NCBI GenBank assembly: GCA_937958815.1
Contig: CALGMR010000009.1
Location: 62,001-126,000 of the forward strand
Source: an uncultured Rhizobiaceae group bacterium
Lineage (GTDB): Bacteria; Pseudomonadota; Alphaproteobacteria; Rhizobiales; Rhizobiaceae
Length of the DNA: 64,000 nucleotides
Direction of reading: 5' to 3'
How positions within the stretch are numbered: the stretch's first letter is position 1; each line of letters opens with the position of its first letter. The notes under the pieces were generated by a model. The model did no database searches, was not told the origin of the DNA, and was given only the letters and a program-made list of their open reading frames with translations. This document shows, one piece after another, positions 39,648 to 46,827 of the stretch. A program made the translations under genes and the position numbers.

Positions 39648-40690
39648 TTGTCCTCTACTTGCCAAAACACATCAAAGCCCGGATCAAACACTGTCACCGG
39701 CCCTGCGCCTGTTTCTACTGCGCTTGGGAATGTCACAGGCGCATCGCCTTTCACAAGTGTCATGTTTGTTTCATTCACAGGCAAACCGTAGAATGCTGGG
39801 CCATTGCGGCTGGCGAATTTCTCCAAATTGTCCAATTTGTCTTCTTCTTCAAACACATGAGCGAGAAGGCTCATCGTGTTGATGGATGTATAGCAGCCCG
39901 CACAACCGCAGGCGTTTTCTTTCAAGTCCGTTGGGTGGGGTGCGCTGTCTGTTCCAAGGAAGAAACGGGCGTCACCGCTGGTTGCCGCTTCGCGCAATGC
40001 CAAACGGTGAAGCTCGCGTTTTGCAACTGGCAAACAATAGTAATGCGGCTTAATCCCGCCCACCAAAATATGGTTGCGGTTGATGATGAGGTGGTGGGTT
40101 GTCAGCGTGGCGGCCAAGTCTTTCTCGTTGGAACGCACATAGTCGACACCGTCTTTGGTGGTCACATGTTCCATGACAACGCGCAAGCCTGGGACACGTT
40201 TGCGCAATGGATCGAGCACGTTGTCTATGAACACGGCTTCACGGTCAAAAATATCCACATCCGCAGTTGTGACTTCCCCATGAACACAAAGCGGGAGACC
40301 GATTTCCGCCATACGCTCCAACACAGGCTGCACTTTGGTGAAATCTGTCACGCCAGAATCGGAATTTGTGGTGGCGCCAGCTGGATAGAGTTTCAGAGCC
40401 TTGACCAAGCCAGATTTCGCCGCTGCTTCCACATCATCAGGGTCGGTGGTTTCCGTCAGATAGAGCGTCATCAGCGGTTCGAAATTCATGCCCTCGGGCA
40501 GCGCTTTCAAAATACGGTCGCGATAGCTCGCCGCCTGTTCTCCGCGTACCACAGGCGGCACAAGATTGGGCATAATGATCGCACGTGCAAAATGACGTGC
40601 GCTGTCGGCAATCACACCTTCGAGCATTGCTCCATCACGCAAATGCAAATGCCAATCATCTGGAGTCAGTATGGTTATGGACTGGGTCAT
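39644..40690 (-). CDS. pyrC: dihydroorotase, type II (PyrC)
   Basis: 348 residues with metal-binding HLH (His14, His16) in [10 protein letters not shown], the carbamylated lysine region [13 protein letters not shown] and later zinc histidines in VHGEVT and [10 protein letters not shown]. This is the short E. coli-type dihydroorotase, active without an ATCase partner. It cyclises carbamoyl-aspartate. The stop overlaps the start of pyrE. Confidence 0.96.
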   Translation of the reverse strand: MTQSITILTPDDWHLHLRDGAMLEGVIADSARHFARAIIMPNLVPPVVRGEQAASYRDRILKALPEGMNFEPLMTLYLTETTDPDDVEAAAKSGLVKALKLYPAGATTNSDSGVTDFTKVQPVLERMAEIGLPLCVHGEVTTADVDIFDREAVFIDNVLDPLRKRVPGLRVVMEHVTTKDGVDYVRSNEKDLAATLTTHHLIINRNHILVGGIKPHYYCLPVAKRELHRLALREAATSGDARFFLGTDSAPHPTDLKENACGCAGCYTSINTMSLLAHVFEEEDKLDNLEKFASRNGPAFYGLPVNETNMTLVKGDAPVTFPSAVETGAGPVTVFDPGFDVFWQVEDK

Positions 40691-40806
40691 GTGTGACAGG
40701 CCTTACATGCAATGAGATTCAACAATCAGCTCTTGGAATATGACTTAAGCTGATGTTTGCACCAATGCCAGAGGCAAGACGCTTACCCCTAGAGTTCTCA
40801 ACTGCA

Positions 40807-40840
40807 CAAATAAAACCGGCCGCCGTTTCAGGCAGCCGGT
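40807..40840 (-). terminator. intrinsic terminator after the yiaA-like gene
   Basis: Minus strand: ACCGGCTGCC, loop TGAAAC, GGCGGCCGGT then TTTTATTT. The stem is 10 bp with one mismatch. It lies 29 bases downstream of the yiaA-like stop and closes the pspA-yiaA unit. Confidence 0.85.
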
Positions 40841-40868
40841 CCAAACTTCTCAACTGGAGATCGAGAGC

Positions 40869-41144
40869 TTATTTTTCAGACACGAAATCTGTTAGGATTT
40901 TTTCGTTCTTCGCTTCTTCAAGCTGAACGATACGGTCTCTGCTTGCACGATCGTCCATGCGGTATTTTACGAAGTTCACCAGCGCCAATGTGAGCATGAA
41001 GACCCCCATACCAAAAATGCCTTTGGTGGAAAGATCGACTGGCATTTTATAGACGGTTAGAGCCATCATAAAATATGACGTGAGTACGCCGAAGCCGTTA
41101 AATGCCGTGTAAATGCCGTTTGATGTTGTTGTGTCGAGGTTCAT
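40869..41144 (-). CDS. YiaA/YiaB-like inner membrane protein
   Basis: 91 residues with two membrane helices (about 17-33 and 44-60) and a charged C-terminal tail (MDDRASRDRIVQLEEAKNEK). The helix pair and the KGIFGMGVFML turn resemble the YiaAB domain. It is 26 bases downstream of pspA and before a terminator, so the two form a unit. A membrane partner for PspA is a reasonable inference; direct evidence is lacking. Confidence 0.72.
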   Translation of the reverse strand: MNLDTTTSNGIYTAFNGFGVLTSYFMMALTVYKMPVDLSTKGIFGMGVFMLTLALVNFVKYRMDDRASRDRIVQLEEAKNEKILTDFVSEK

Positions 41145-41170
41145 AATATTTCTCCTGAATGGTGGGTTGG

Positions 41171-41866
41171 TTAGCTTGCTTTTTTGGTTGCAGTTTTTGC
41201 GGCGAGACGTTCTAGAACATCGTCCGCACGGGTTTTTGTGGCGCTGCCGAAACCAGCTTCCGCCATACGATCTTTGATGTTGCGGCGGCTGAGCCCTTCA
41301 TCAATTTCTTCCAAGACCTGGCTTTCTTCGAATGGGTCAGACAGATTTGTGACTTTTGAAATCAACCGTTCGGCTTCGGAAAAACTGGTGGTGGTGTCGA
41401 TAGAACGGTTGATGGATTTTTGCGCTTTGCGTTCCATGGCGACAGACTTAGCGGCTTGCGCACCTTGCTTCAGACTGACCAAGCGACGATGCGCCTTTTC
41501 AATTGAAAACCGAATTTTCTCGATACGGTTTTCAATGCTCTCGCACGTCTCGTGACGCAGTTTTGCTTCGTCTTCCAACTCCGCAATCGCTTCTGCTGCT
41601 TCACGCGCCATATCATTCTTCTTCGCTGCAAGCGCCTGCCCTGCCCGTTCTTCGAGGTCGGCAATTTGGTTTTCAATGCGATGAAGCGACTTTTCTTCGC
41701 TGCGTTTGCGCATGATCAAAGAAGCAAGCGTGTTTTTTGCGGCGGACAAATTGGCTTCAGAATCTCTGATCTTCAAATCGATCAGATCAATTGCATTTGC
41801 GTCTTCCAATGCAGTTTCAGCTTTGAACTGGCTAATGCGCGCCAGATTTTTAAACAAACCAATCAT
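41171..41866 (-). CDS. pspA: PspA/IM30-family envelope stress protein
   Basis: 231 residues that are almost wholly coiled coil, beginning with the amphipathic MIGLFKNLARISQ membrane-binding helix. The pattern of long helices rich in Ala/Glu/Arg is that of PspA/IM30, which assembles on stressed inner membranes and limits proton leakage. The pspF, pspB and pspC genes are absent nearby. Instead the promoter side holds palindromes shared with a divergent TetR gene, so transcriptional control is probably by repression. The last 20 residues are Lys/Ala-rich. Confidence 0.88.
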   Translation of the reverse strand: MIGLFKNLARISQFKAETALEDANAIDLIDLKIRDSEANLSAAKNTLASLIMRKRSEEKSLHRIENQIADLEERAGQALAAKKNDMAREAAEAIAELEDEAKLRHETCESIENRIEKIRFSIEKAHRRLVSLKQGAQAAKSVAMERKAQKSINRSIDTTTSFSEAERLISKVTNLSDPFEESQVLEEIDEGLSRRNIKDRMAEAGFGSATKTRADDVLERLAAKTATKKAS

Positions 41867-41910
41867 TTCTTTCTCCCGTTAGGTTTCGACTGGATGACGC
41901 TCGAGATTTT

Positions 41911-42037
41911 TGAACGCCGTTCACAAATCGCAATATACGGATATTTGAACAATGTTCAATACATAAAATGAACTTTGTTCAAATTTGATTTTCGATGGTT
42001 AATCGATCACTGATGGTGCAGATGTGAACGCCGTTCA
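41911..42037. promoter_or_regulatory. four-copy TGAAC-N3-GTTCA operator between pspA and tetR
   Basis: Four 13-bp perfect-arm palindromes occur in 127 bases: 41911-41923 (spacer GCC), 41946-41958 (AAT), 41969-41981 (TTT) and 42025-42037 (GCC). The first lies 45 bases upstream of the pspA start and the last 28 bases upstream of the TetR start, so occupancy could repress both directions. The centres are 35, 23 and 56 bases apart. The obvious binder is the adjacent TetR protein. Confidence 0.8.
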
Positions 42038-42064
42038 TAGATTCGGCTAATTCCAGAGAGACCT

Positions 42065-42706
42065 ATGACCCTTCCTGCTGCTGAAATTCGCAAGCGACTG
42101 ATCGAGATCACAATCAACCTGATGGACACAGGCGGCATTGATGCCGTGAAGGCCCGCCCTATTGCAAAGGAAGTAGGGATCTCCGTTGGAACCATCTACA
42201 ATATGTTCGGCTCGATTGATGGGCTGGTGCAGGAAGCCAATGGATTGATCCTTGAACAGTTTGCATCTGTCGCGCTGGCTGCTATTGCAGAAAAGCAAGA
42301 TCGATGGGCTGAGGGTGTCTCCTCTGGCAAATTGGATATGGCCGCTGCCATGCGCGCACGCCTTTTGACCATCGCTGAAACCTATATGAATTTCGTGGCA
42401 CAGAATGAAAGCCGCTGGCAGGCTATGTTGGTGTACAATCAAAACCGTTCGGTTGAAATTTTGTCCGAGAGCTATGACCAACAACAAGCAGACCTGTTTC
42501 AATGGTTGGGCAACACAATCGAAAATACCAAACTGGGTGCCACAGAAGACAACCGCCGTATGGTGGCGCGCATGTTGTGGTCATCGGTTCATGGCATTGT
42601 GGTGCTGAACTATATTGGCCAAGCCAACGAAACCTCGCGCGCTTATACATGGCAGCAAATTGAAGCGTTTGTTGAAACCTTCGTGCTGGGCGTGCTTGCC
42701 AAATGA
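42065..42706 (+). CDS. TetR-family transcriptional regulator
   Basis: 213 residues: an N-terminal helix-turn-helix (about 28-50, with IAKEVGISVGTIYNMFGS) and an all-alpha ligand-binding part. TetR proteins bind short palindromes as dimers and release them on ligand binding. It is transcribed away from pspA-yiaA with four matching palindromes between. Its stop overlaps the start of the GNAT gene (ATGA). The inducing ligand is unknown; a membrane-perturbing molecule would fit the pspA context, which is inference. Confidence 0.92.
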   Translation: MTLPAAEIRKRLIEITINLMDTGGIDAVKARPIAKEVGISVGTIYNMFGSIDGLVQEANGLILEQFASVALAAIAEKQDRWAEGVSSGKLDMAAAMRARLLTIAETYMNFVAQNESRWQAMLVYNQNRSVEILSESYDQQQADLFQWLGNTIENTKLGATEDNRRMVARMLWSSVHGIVVLNYIGQANETSRAYTWQQIEAFVETFVLGVLAK

Positions 42707-43212
42707 ACGACCCACAGAACGCACATTTTTCGACACGCCCCGTTCAACTCTCAGATGCCGCTGAATTGACCGCCCTACTCAATGAGATCATCGAAATTGG
42801 CGGCTCGACGGCATATCAAAAGCCACTTACTGAAAAAGAGTTTTCAGCCAAATTCATATCTGCAGCAAACAATGTAAGTTGTTTTGTGGCTGAAAGGCCT
42901 GACGGCAGAGTGATCGGGTTTCAATGGCTGACGCGCAATGAAAACCTGCCGGAAAACTGGGGCGACATCGCAACATTTGCAAAAGCCAATAGCGGCGTTC
43001 GTGGCATCGGCTCTGCGCTGTTTAAAGACACCCATACGGCTGCCAAAAATGCTGGATTGGACACGATCAACGCCACCATACGCGGCGACAATGTAAGCGG
43101 TCTCGGTTATTATTCTAAAATGGGTTTTGTGGGCTACAACGTCATCAAAGACGTGCCACTGAGCGATGGCACGTTGGTGGATCGCGTGCAGAAAAAGCAC
43201 TCGCTTGTTTGA
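42703..43212 (+). CDS. GNAT-family N-acetyltransferase
   Basis: 169 residues: FSTRPVQLSDAAELTALLNEI at the start, VIGFQWLT, and the acetyl-CoA loop SGVRGIGSALFKDT with NATIRGDNVSGLGYYSKMGF near the C-terminus, typical of Phosphinothricin/YncA-like GNATs. It is translationally coupled to the TetR gene by a 4-base overlap, so it is probably under the same operator. Substrate unknown; detoxification by acetylation is one possibility. Confidence 0.88.
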   Translation: MNDPQNAHFSTRPVQLSDAAELTALLNEIIEIGGSTAYQKPLTEKEFSAKFISAANNVSCFVAERPDGRVIGFQWLTRNENLPENWGDIATFAKANSGVRGIGSALFKDTHTAAKNAGLDTINATIRGDNVSGLGYYSKMGFVGYNVIKDVPLSDGTLVDRVQKKHSLV

Positions 43213-43321
43213 GAAAAGTGCAACGACCTCGTTAAACCTATCAGACCGTCGCACTGTTGGAAACCAAGTTTTGCGCCAACTGAGCGGATAGACCCAGCCG
43301 CAATAAATGAAACGGGATGGA

Positions 43322-43852
43322 TTATTTTGTCAGCGGCCAGTTTTCGATGCGCTGTTGTTTCTTGGCCAGCAGGCCAAATATTGGAGACAGCACACCGACC
43401 ATGCGGCCTGTGAAAGCTGGTTTTCCTGTTTCGCAGAGTGCTTTGAGATTCGACCCAATAAAGCCCTGGGCACCTGCCATCTCTTTGATGAGCTTGCCGC
43501 CCTCAATGGCGTTTTCGATGGTCAGGCAAAACTCTGTCCCACCATCTTTCTCCACCAATTCATAGGTCACCTTGCAAGGCGGTTCGTCGATATTGGTCAT
43601 TTGAAACGTGTGGGAATAAATGCGTGGTGGTTCGAACTCCAAAACCTCCCCCACAACCATGGCGACTTTCTTGTTAGGGTGCACCATTCGGTAACTGGAC
43701 CCGGCCTTCAGTCCGTTTTTTGTTTGGCAAATTGATCCAAAGAAGAACGGCAATGCTTTATCTGTTGCCACCAATGTGGACCAAACCGTCTCAAGCGATG
43801 CTTTGATAAAGGTGCGGTTGATGTTTGCTTTGGCATATTTGGGCTCACTCAT
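43322..43852 (-). CDS. SRPBCC/AHSA1-family protein
   Basis: 176 residues with the START-like fold pattern: INRTFIKASLETVWSTLVATDKALPFFFG, then GSSYRMVHPNKKVAMVVGEVLEFEPPRIYSHTF and a long C-terminal helix. Such proteins next to ArsR regulators are common and bind hydrophobic ligands. It overlaps the ArsR gene by 8 bases, so both are made from one transcript. Confidence 0.86.
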   Translation of the reverse strand: MSEPKYAKANINRTFIKASLETVWSTLVATDKALPFFFGSICQTKNGLKAGSSYRMVHPNKKVAMVVGEVLEFEPPRIYSHTFQMTNIDEPPCKVTYELVEKDGGTEFCLTIENAIEGGKLIKEMAGAQGFIGSNLKALCETGKPAFTGRMVGVLSPIFGLLAKKQQRIENWPLTK

Positions 43853-44204
43853 CGTCGTTACTCCTTAAAGATTTTTGCGCCGCCGCCTCGGCCACTTGTT
43901 TGATTAGGTTTGTTCTGTCTGCCCAATGTGCTGAAAACGTATCTGTCCATCGCGCATGAATTTCCTGAATGGGCATGGCGTTGAGATAGAGTTTGCGGCT
44001 TCGCCCTTCCCTCTCGCTAATCACGAGATCTGCCTTTTCCAGAACAGCCAAATGATTCATCACCGCAATGCGACTCACATCGAATTTGTTGGCCAATTCT
44101 CCAACCGTCAGACCGGGCTTGTTGCGCACATGATCCATCATCTGGCGACGGGTGGTGTGCGCAAGAGCTTGAAAAACGGCATCAAGGTTATCATTAGTAA
44201 TCAT
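43845..44204 (-). CDS. ArsR-family transcriptional regulator (SdpR-like)
   Basis: 119 residues with a winged helix-turn-helix: VFQALAHTTRRQMMDHV, LTVGELANKFDVSRIAVMNHLAVLEKADLVISEREGRSRKLYLN. No metal-binding cysteines (CxC) are present, so it is not a metal sensor of the classic ArsR kind. It overlaps the SRPBCC gene and sits under a palindromic region that includes its own start codon. It probably represses its own operon. Confidence 0.9.
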   Translation of the reverse strand: MITNDNLDAVFQALAHTTRRQMMDHVRNKPGLTVGELANKFDVSRIAVMNHLAVLEKADLVISEREGRSRKLYLNAMPIQEIHARWTDTFSAHWADRTNLIKQVAEAAAQKSLRSNDDE

Positions 44205-44222
44205 GTAATTACATTATTACAT
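44203..44222. promoter_or_regulatory. candidate ArsR operator overlapping the start codon
   Basis: ATGTAATTACAT (44203-44214) is a perfect 12-bp palindrome, and ATGTAAT/ATTACAT form a second, larger inverted repeat with a 6-base spacer reaching 44222. The site overlaps the initiation codon of the ArsR gene at 44204. This is a typical place for autorepression. Confidence 0.55.
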
Positions 44223-44429
44223 AAAAACTGAGAGTCAACCCCTTCTCTTCAGCGGCATTCTTGGAAAGTTGAGGAAGCGCATCAAACATGCATCTTGCGG
44301 GTGCGGAATTTGGGCAGACCGTACTGGTCACACATGGACACAGGTCAGTGATGTGAGGGGCTGAACCGAAGACTCATTGAACCTCATGATTTAGGCTATC
44401 CTCATCTTAGTTGTTGGGAAGGCTATCAA

Positions 44430-45044
44430 ATGAACACGATTTTCCGTGCAGTGACTATTCTTGCGATGGCGCATATCATGATACTGGACGCTGCAATTGC
44501 TCAGGAAACCGTTGAATCTGGCCATATCGCTGTAGAAACACCCGCAACACTTTCGCCCGATGAAGCCAATCAGATTTATGATGAGTTACGCAAAAGAATG
44601 TCGACCGGATATGCAATCGCTGGACTGCCAATCATCAAAGACTATCAATTTTGGAAACGTTACAATTCGAGTCCCTATCTTTCTGCCACCCACGGCCAAC
44701 GGTTTGTGAACAATTTCGCCAACACAAAAGCCTCAACCTATGGCAAGTTGAAAAGCGGAGAGGTCTATCCCGAAGGAACGGTGTTCGCCAAGGATACGGT
44801 AACGGTGACTAGCGAGAACAAGATTTTTCCAGGTGCCATTTTCATTATGGAAAAACTGGCCAAAGACGCCAACCCAGAAACGGCGGATTGGCGTTATGTT
44901 ACCGTGTTGCCCGATGGCACATTGTTTGGCGACACGACGGGCGCTGAACCCGAATTGGCGCAATATTGCCATGCCTGCCACCAGGCAAAGGCCAAAGAAG
45001 ATTACGTGTTCTATGTTCCTGAAGAGTTTCAGATCAAGAACTGA
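44430..45044 (+). CDS. cytochrome P460-domain protein, exported
   Basis: 204 residues: a signal peptide (1-24, ending AIA-Q), a central region with FWKRYNSSPYLSATHGQRFVNNFAN near 72-96, and a heme c motif C180-HAC-H184 close to the C-terminus. This matches the P460 family, whose members carry an unusual cross-linked heme and oxidise hydroxylamine or bind NO. The conserved lysine that forms the cross-link cannot be assigned securely here. No hao or nor genes are nearby, so it is an isolated gene. A detoxification role is the cautious inference. Confidence 0.87.
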   Translation: MNTIFRAVTILAMAHIMILDAAIAQETVESGHIAVETPATLSPDEANQIYDELRKRMSTGYAIAGLPIIKDYQFWKRYNSSPYLSATHGQRFVNNFANTKASTYGKLKSGEVYPEGTVFAKDTVTVTSENKIFPGAIFIMEKLAKDANPETADWRYVTVLPDGTLFGDTTGAEPELAQYCHACHQAKAKEDYVFYVPEEFQIKN

Positions 45045-45189
45045 GACTTCTAGAACTCGGCAGACTGACTCAAAAAGCTCTCGCATTTCACCAGCACGTT
45101 TGTTGGTTGTGATGTTTCCATTTGTTTGAGATTTGCTCTAGAACACACGGGCCTATGCAACTTGCCTCTTATTTTGAAGTTTCCCACCC

Positions 45190-46275
45190 ATGTCACACAA
45201 TTCGTTTGGCCACCTTTTCCGTTTTACGACGTGGGGTGAATCCCACGGAATAGCCCTTGGCTGCGTGGTGGATGGTTGCCCGCCAAACCTGTCGATTTCG
45301 GAAGCCGAAGTGCAAGAATTTCTCGACAAGCGCAAACCGGGCCAATCCAAATATACGACCCAGCGCCGTGAAGCCGATGAAGTGAAAATTCTCTCAGGTG
45401 TCATGCCACAGGAAGATGGAACCTGGCTGACCACAGGCACGCCAATTTCCATGATGATCGAGAACACCGACCAGCGCTCGAAAGACTATTCCGACATCGC
45501 CAAACGCTACCGCCCCGGCCATGCAGATTTTGCCTATGACGCGAAATACGGCATTCGGGATTATCGCGGTGGTGGACGCTCTTCTGCCCGCGAAACGGCT
45601 GCCCGTGTGGCCGCTGGCGCGATTGCACGCAAAGTGATTTCAGGTGTAGCGGTTCGTGCCGCCCTCGTGCAAATGGGGCCCCACAAAGTTGATCGTTCCC
45701 GCTGGGATTGGGATGAGGTGAACAACAATCCGTTCTTTTGCCCAGACCCTGTGGCTGCGAAAGAATGGGCAACCGAACTCGACCGCATTCGCAAAGCAGG
45801 TTCGTCCATTGGCGCTGTGATTGAAGTTGTGGCCGAAGGTGTGTCCGCAGGATGGGGTGCCCCGGTTTACGCCAAACTCGACCAAGACATCGCAAGCGCC
45901 TTTATGTCGATCAACGCCGTCAAAGGTGTGGAGATCGGCAACGGGTTTGAAGCCGCCGAAATCACGGGCGAAGAAAATGCGGACGAAATTCGGATGGGCG
46001 CAGACGGCAATCCTGAATTTTTGAGCAACAAATCGGGCGGTGTGTTGGGGGGGATATCTTCTGGCCAGCCGGTCGTCGCGCGCTTTGCCGTGAAACCCAC
46101 CAGCTCCATTTTGACACCCCGCCAATCCATCACATCAGATGGTGAAGAAGTGGATGTGATGACCAAAGGCCGCCATGACCCCTGTGTGGGGATCAGAGCC
46201 GTGCCGATTGGTGAAGCGATGATGGCCTGTGTGCTGGCCGATCATTATTTGCGGCATCGGGGGCAAGTTGGGTGA
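45190..46275 (+). CDS. aroC: chorismate synthase
   Basis: 361 residues containing the three family signatures: [19 protein letters not shown] near 18-36, [30 protein letters not shown] near 107-136 and [14 protein letters not shown] near the C-terminus. It makes chorismate from EPSP using reduced FMN. The downstream region holds a doubtful small membrane gene, a palindromic repeat and then ribB. Confidence 0.97.
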   Translation: MSHNSFGHLFRFTTWGESHGIALGCVVDGCPPNLSISEAEVQEFLDKRKPGQSKYTTQRREADEVKILSGVMPQEDGTWLTTGTPISMMIENTDQRSKDYSDIAKRYRPGHADFAYDAKYGIRDYRGGGRSSARETAARVAAGAIARKVISGVAVRAALVQMGPHKVDRSRWDWDEVNNNPFFCPDPVAAKEWATELDRIRKAGSSIGAVIEVVAEGVSAGWGAPVYAKLDQDIASAFMSINAVKGVEIGNGFEAAEITGEENADEIRMGADGNPEFLSNKSGGVLGGISSGQPVVARFAVKPTSSILTPRQSITSDGEEVDVMTKGRHDPCVGIRAVPIGEAMMACVLADHYLRHRGQVG

Positions 46276-46319
46276 GCACTTGAGACGATCTGCAAAGAAG
46301 GCACTGGAAGCTTCGACTG

Positions 46320-46628
46320 TTGTTCGGGGTTCTTTACGTCCTGATTGCTCTTGTCGTTTTTCTTACCCCTCACACAGCTTCCAAATTTATGACGTCGGGC
46401 TTTTGGCTGATCATCATAGGATTCATTCACAATGAAGCAACGACACTGGCGCGAGACAGAATTTTTATTGAGAAACTGAATGAGAAACTTGAAAAAACAA
46501 CACTTGATGAGACCACACGCGAAGGCATCAATTCCGATTCAACAGTTTTTTTTGAAAGCTTCTCCATTTATGAACCCCAAGCGAATGATTCCTATCCTGA
46601 TTGGTTTCATTTTTTGGTTCTTAAATGA
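46320..46628 (+). CDS. possible small membrane protein (hypothetical)
   Basis: A TTG at 46320 with GGAAG nine bases upstream opens a frame of 102 codons. The product has two hydrophobic segments (about 2-18 and 24-34) and then a charged helix (TTLARDRIFIEKLNEKLEKTTLDE). No family is recognised. A second frame (46570-46683, 37 codons) overlaps its end and is also hydrophobic, so a frameshift or two small genes cannot be ruled out. Call is tentative. Confidence 0.4.
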   Translation: MFGVLYVLIALVVFLTPHTASKFMTSGFWLIIIGFIHNEATTLARDRIFIEKLNEKLEKTTLDETTREGINSDSTVFFESFSIYEPQANDSYPDWFHFLVLK

Positions 46629-46716
46629 GCACCTTTCTAGCGGTTTTGATTGGATTTACGGCCAAGCGGGATCAATCAATTGAAGCCGGCACTGAAACCA
46701 TCCAAAATTAAAAATT

Positions 46717-46800
46717 GTCATTGCCGCAACAGCGGCAATCCAGCATTAAGGGTTTGAAATTGCACTCTTGGTTCTGGATCGCCGCTGATGCGGCGATGAC
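46717..46800. repeat. palindromic double-hairpin repeat, copy B
   Basis: An 84-bp element with inverted ends GTCATTGCCGC and GCGGCGATGAC. It contains two perfect hairpins: ATTGCCGC-AACA-GCGGCAAT (46720-46739) and ATCGCCGC-TGAT-GCGGCGAT (46778-46797). A flanking CAATCCAG and CTGGATC pair extends the large dyad. It lies 27 bases before ribB. A diverged relative is at 38480-38610. The shape resembles non-autonomous palindromic elements known from several proteobacteria. Confidence 0.8.
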
Positions 46801-46827
46801 ACAATCTGGTTTGAAGGTAAAAGAGTA

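Noticed and set aside
39629-40696. Long open frame (355 codons) on the plus strand opposite pyrC
   Set aside because: It is antisense to a clear dihydroorotase and its translation has no recognisable motif; Cys/His-rich composition is typical of a shadow frame.
46570-46683. Hydrophobic 37-codon frame overlapping the hypothetical gene after aroC
   Set aside because: Weak ribosome binding site and overlap with another frame; kept only as an alternative in the text, not as a gene.
46629-46827. FMN riboswitch upstream of ribB
   Set aside because: No conserved FMN-aptamer helices seen; the structured part is explained by the palindromic repeat.
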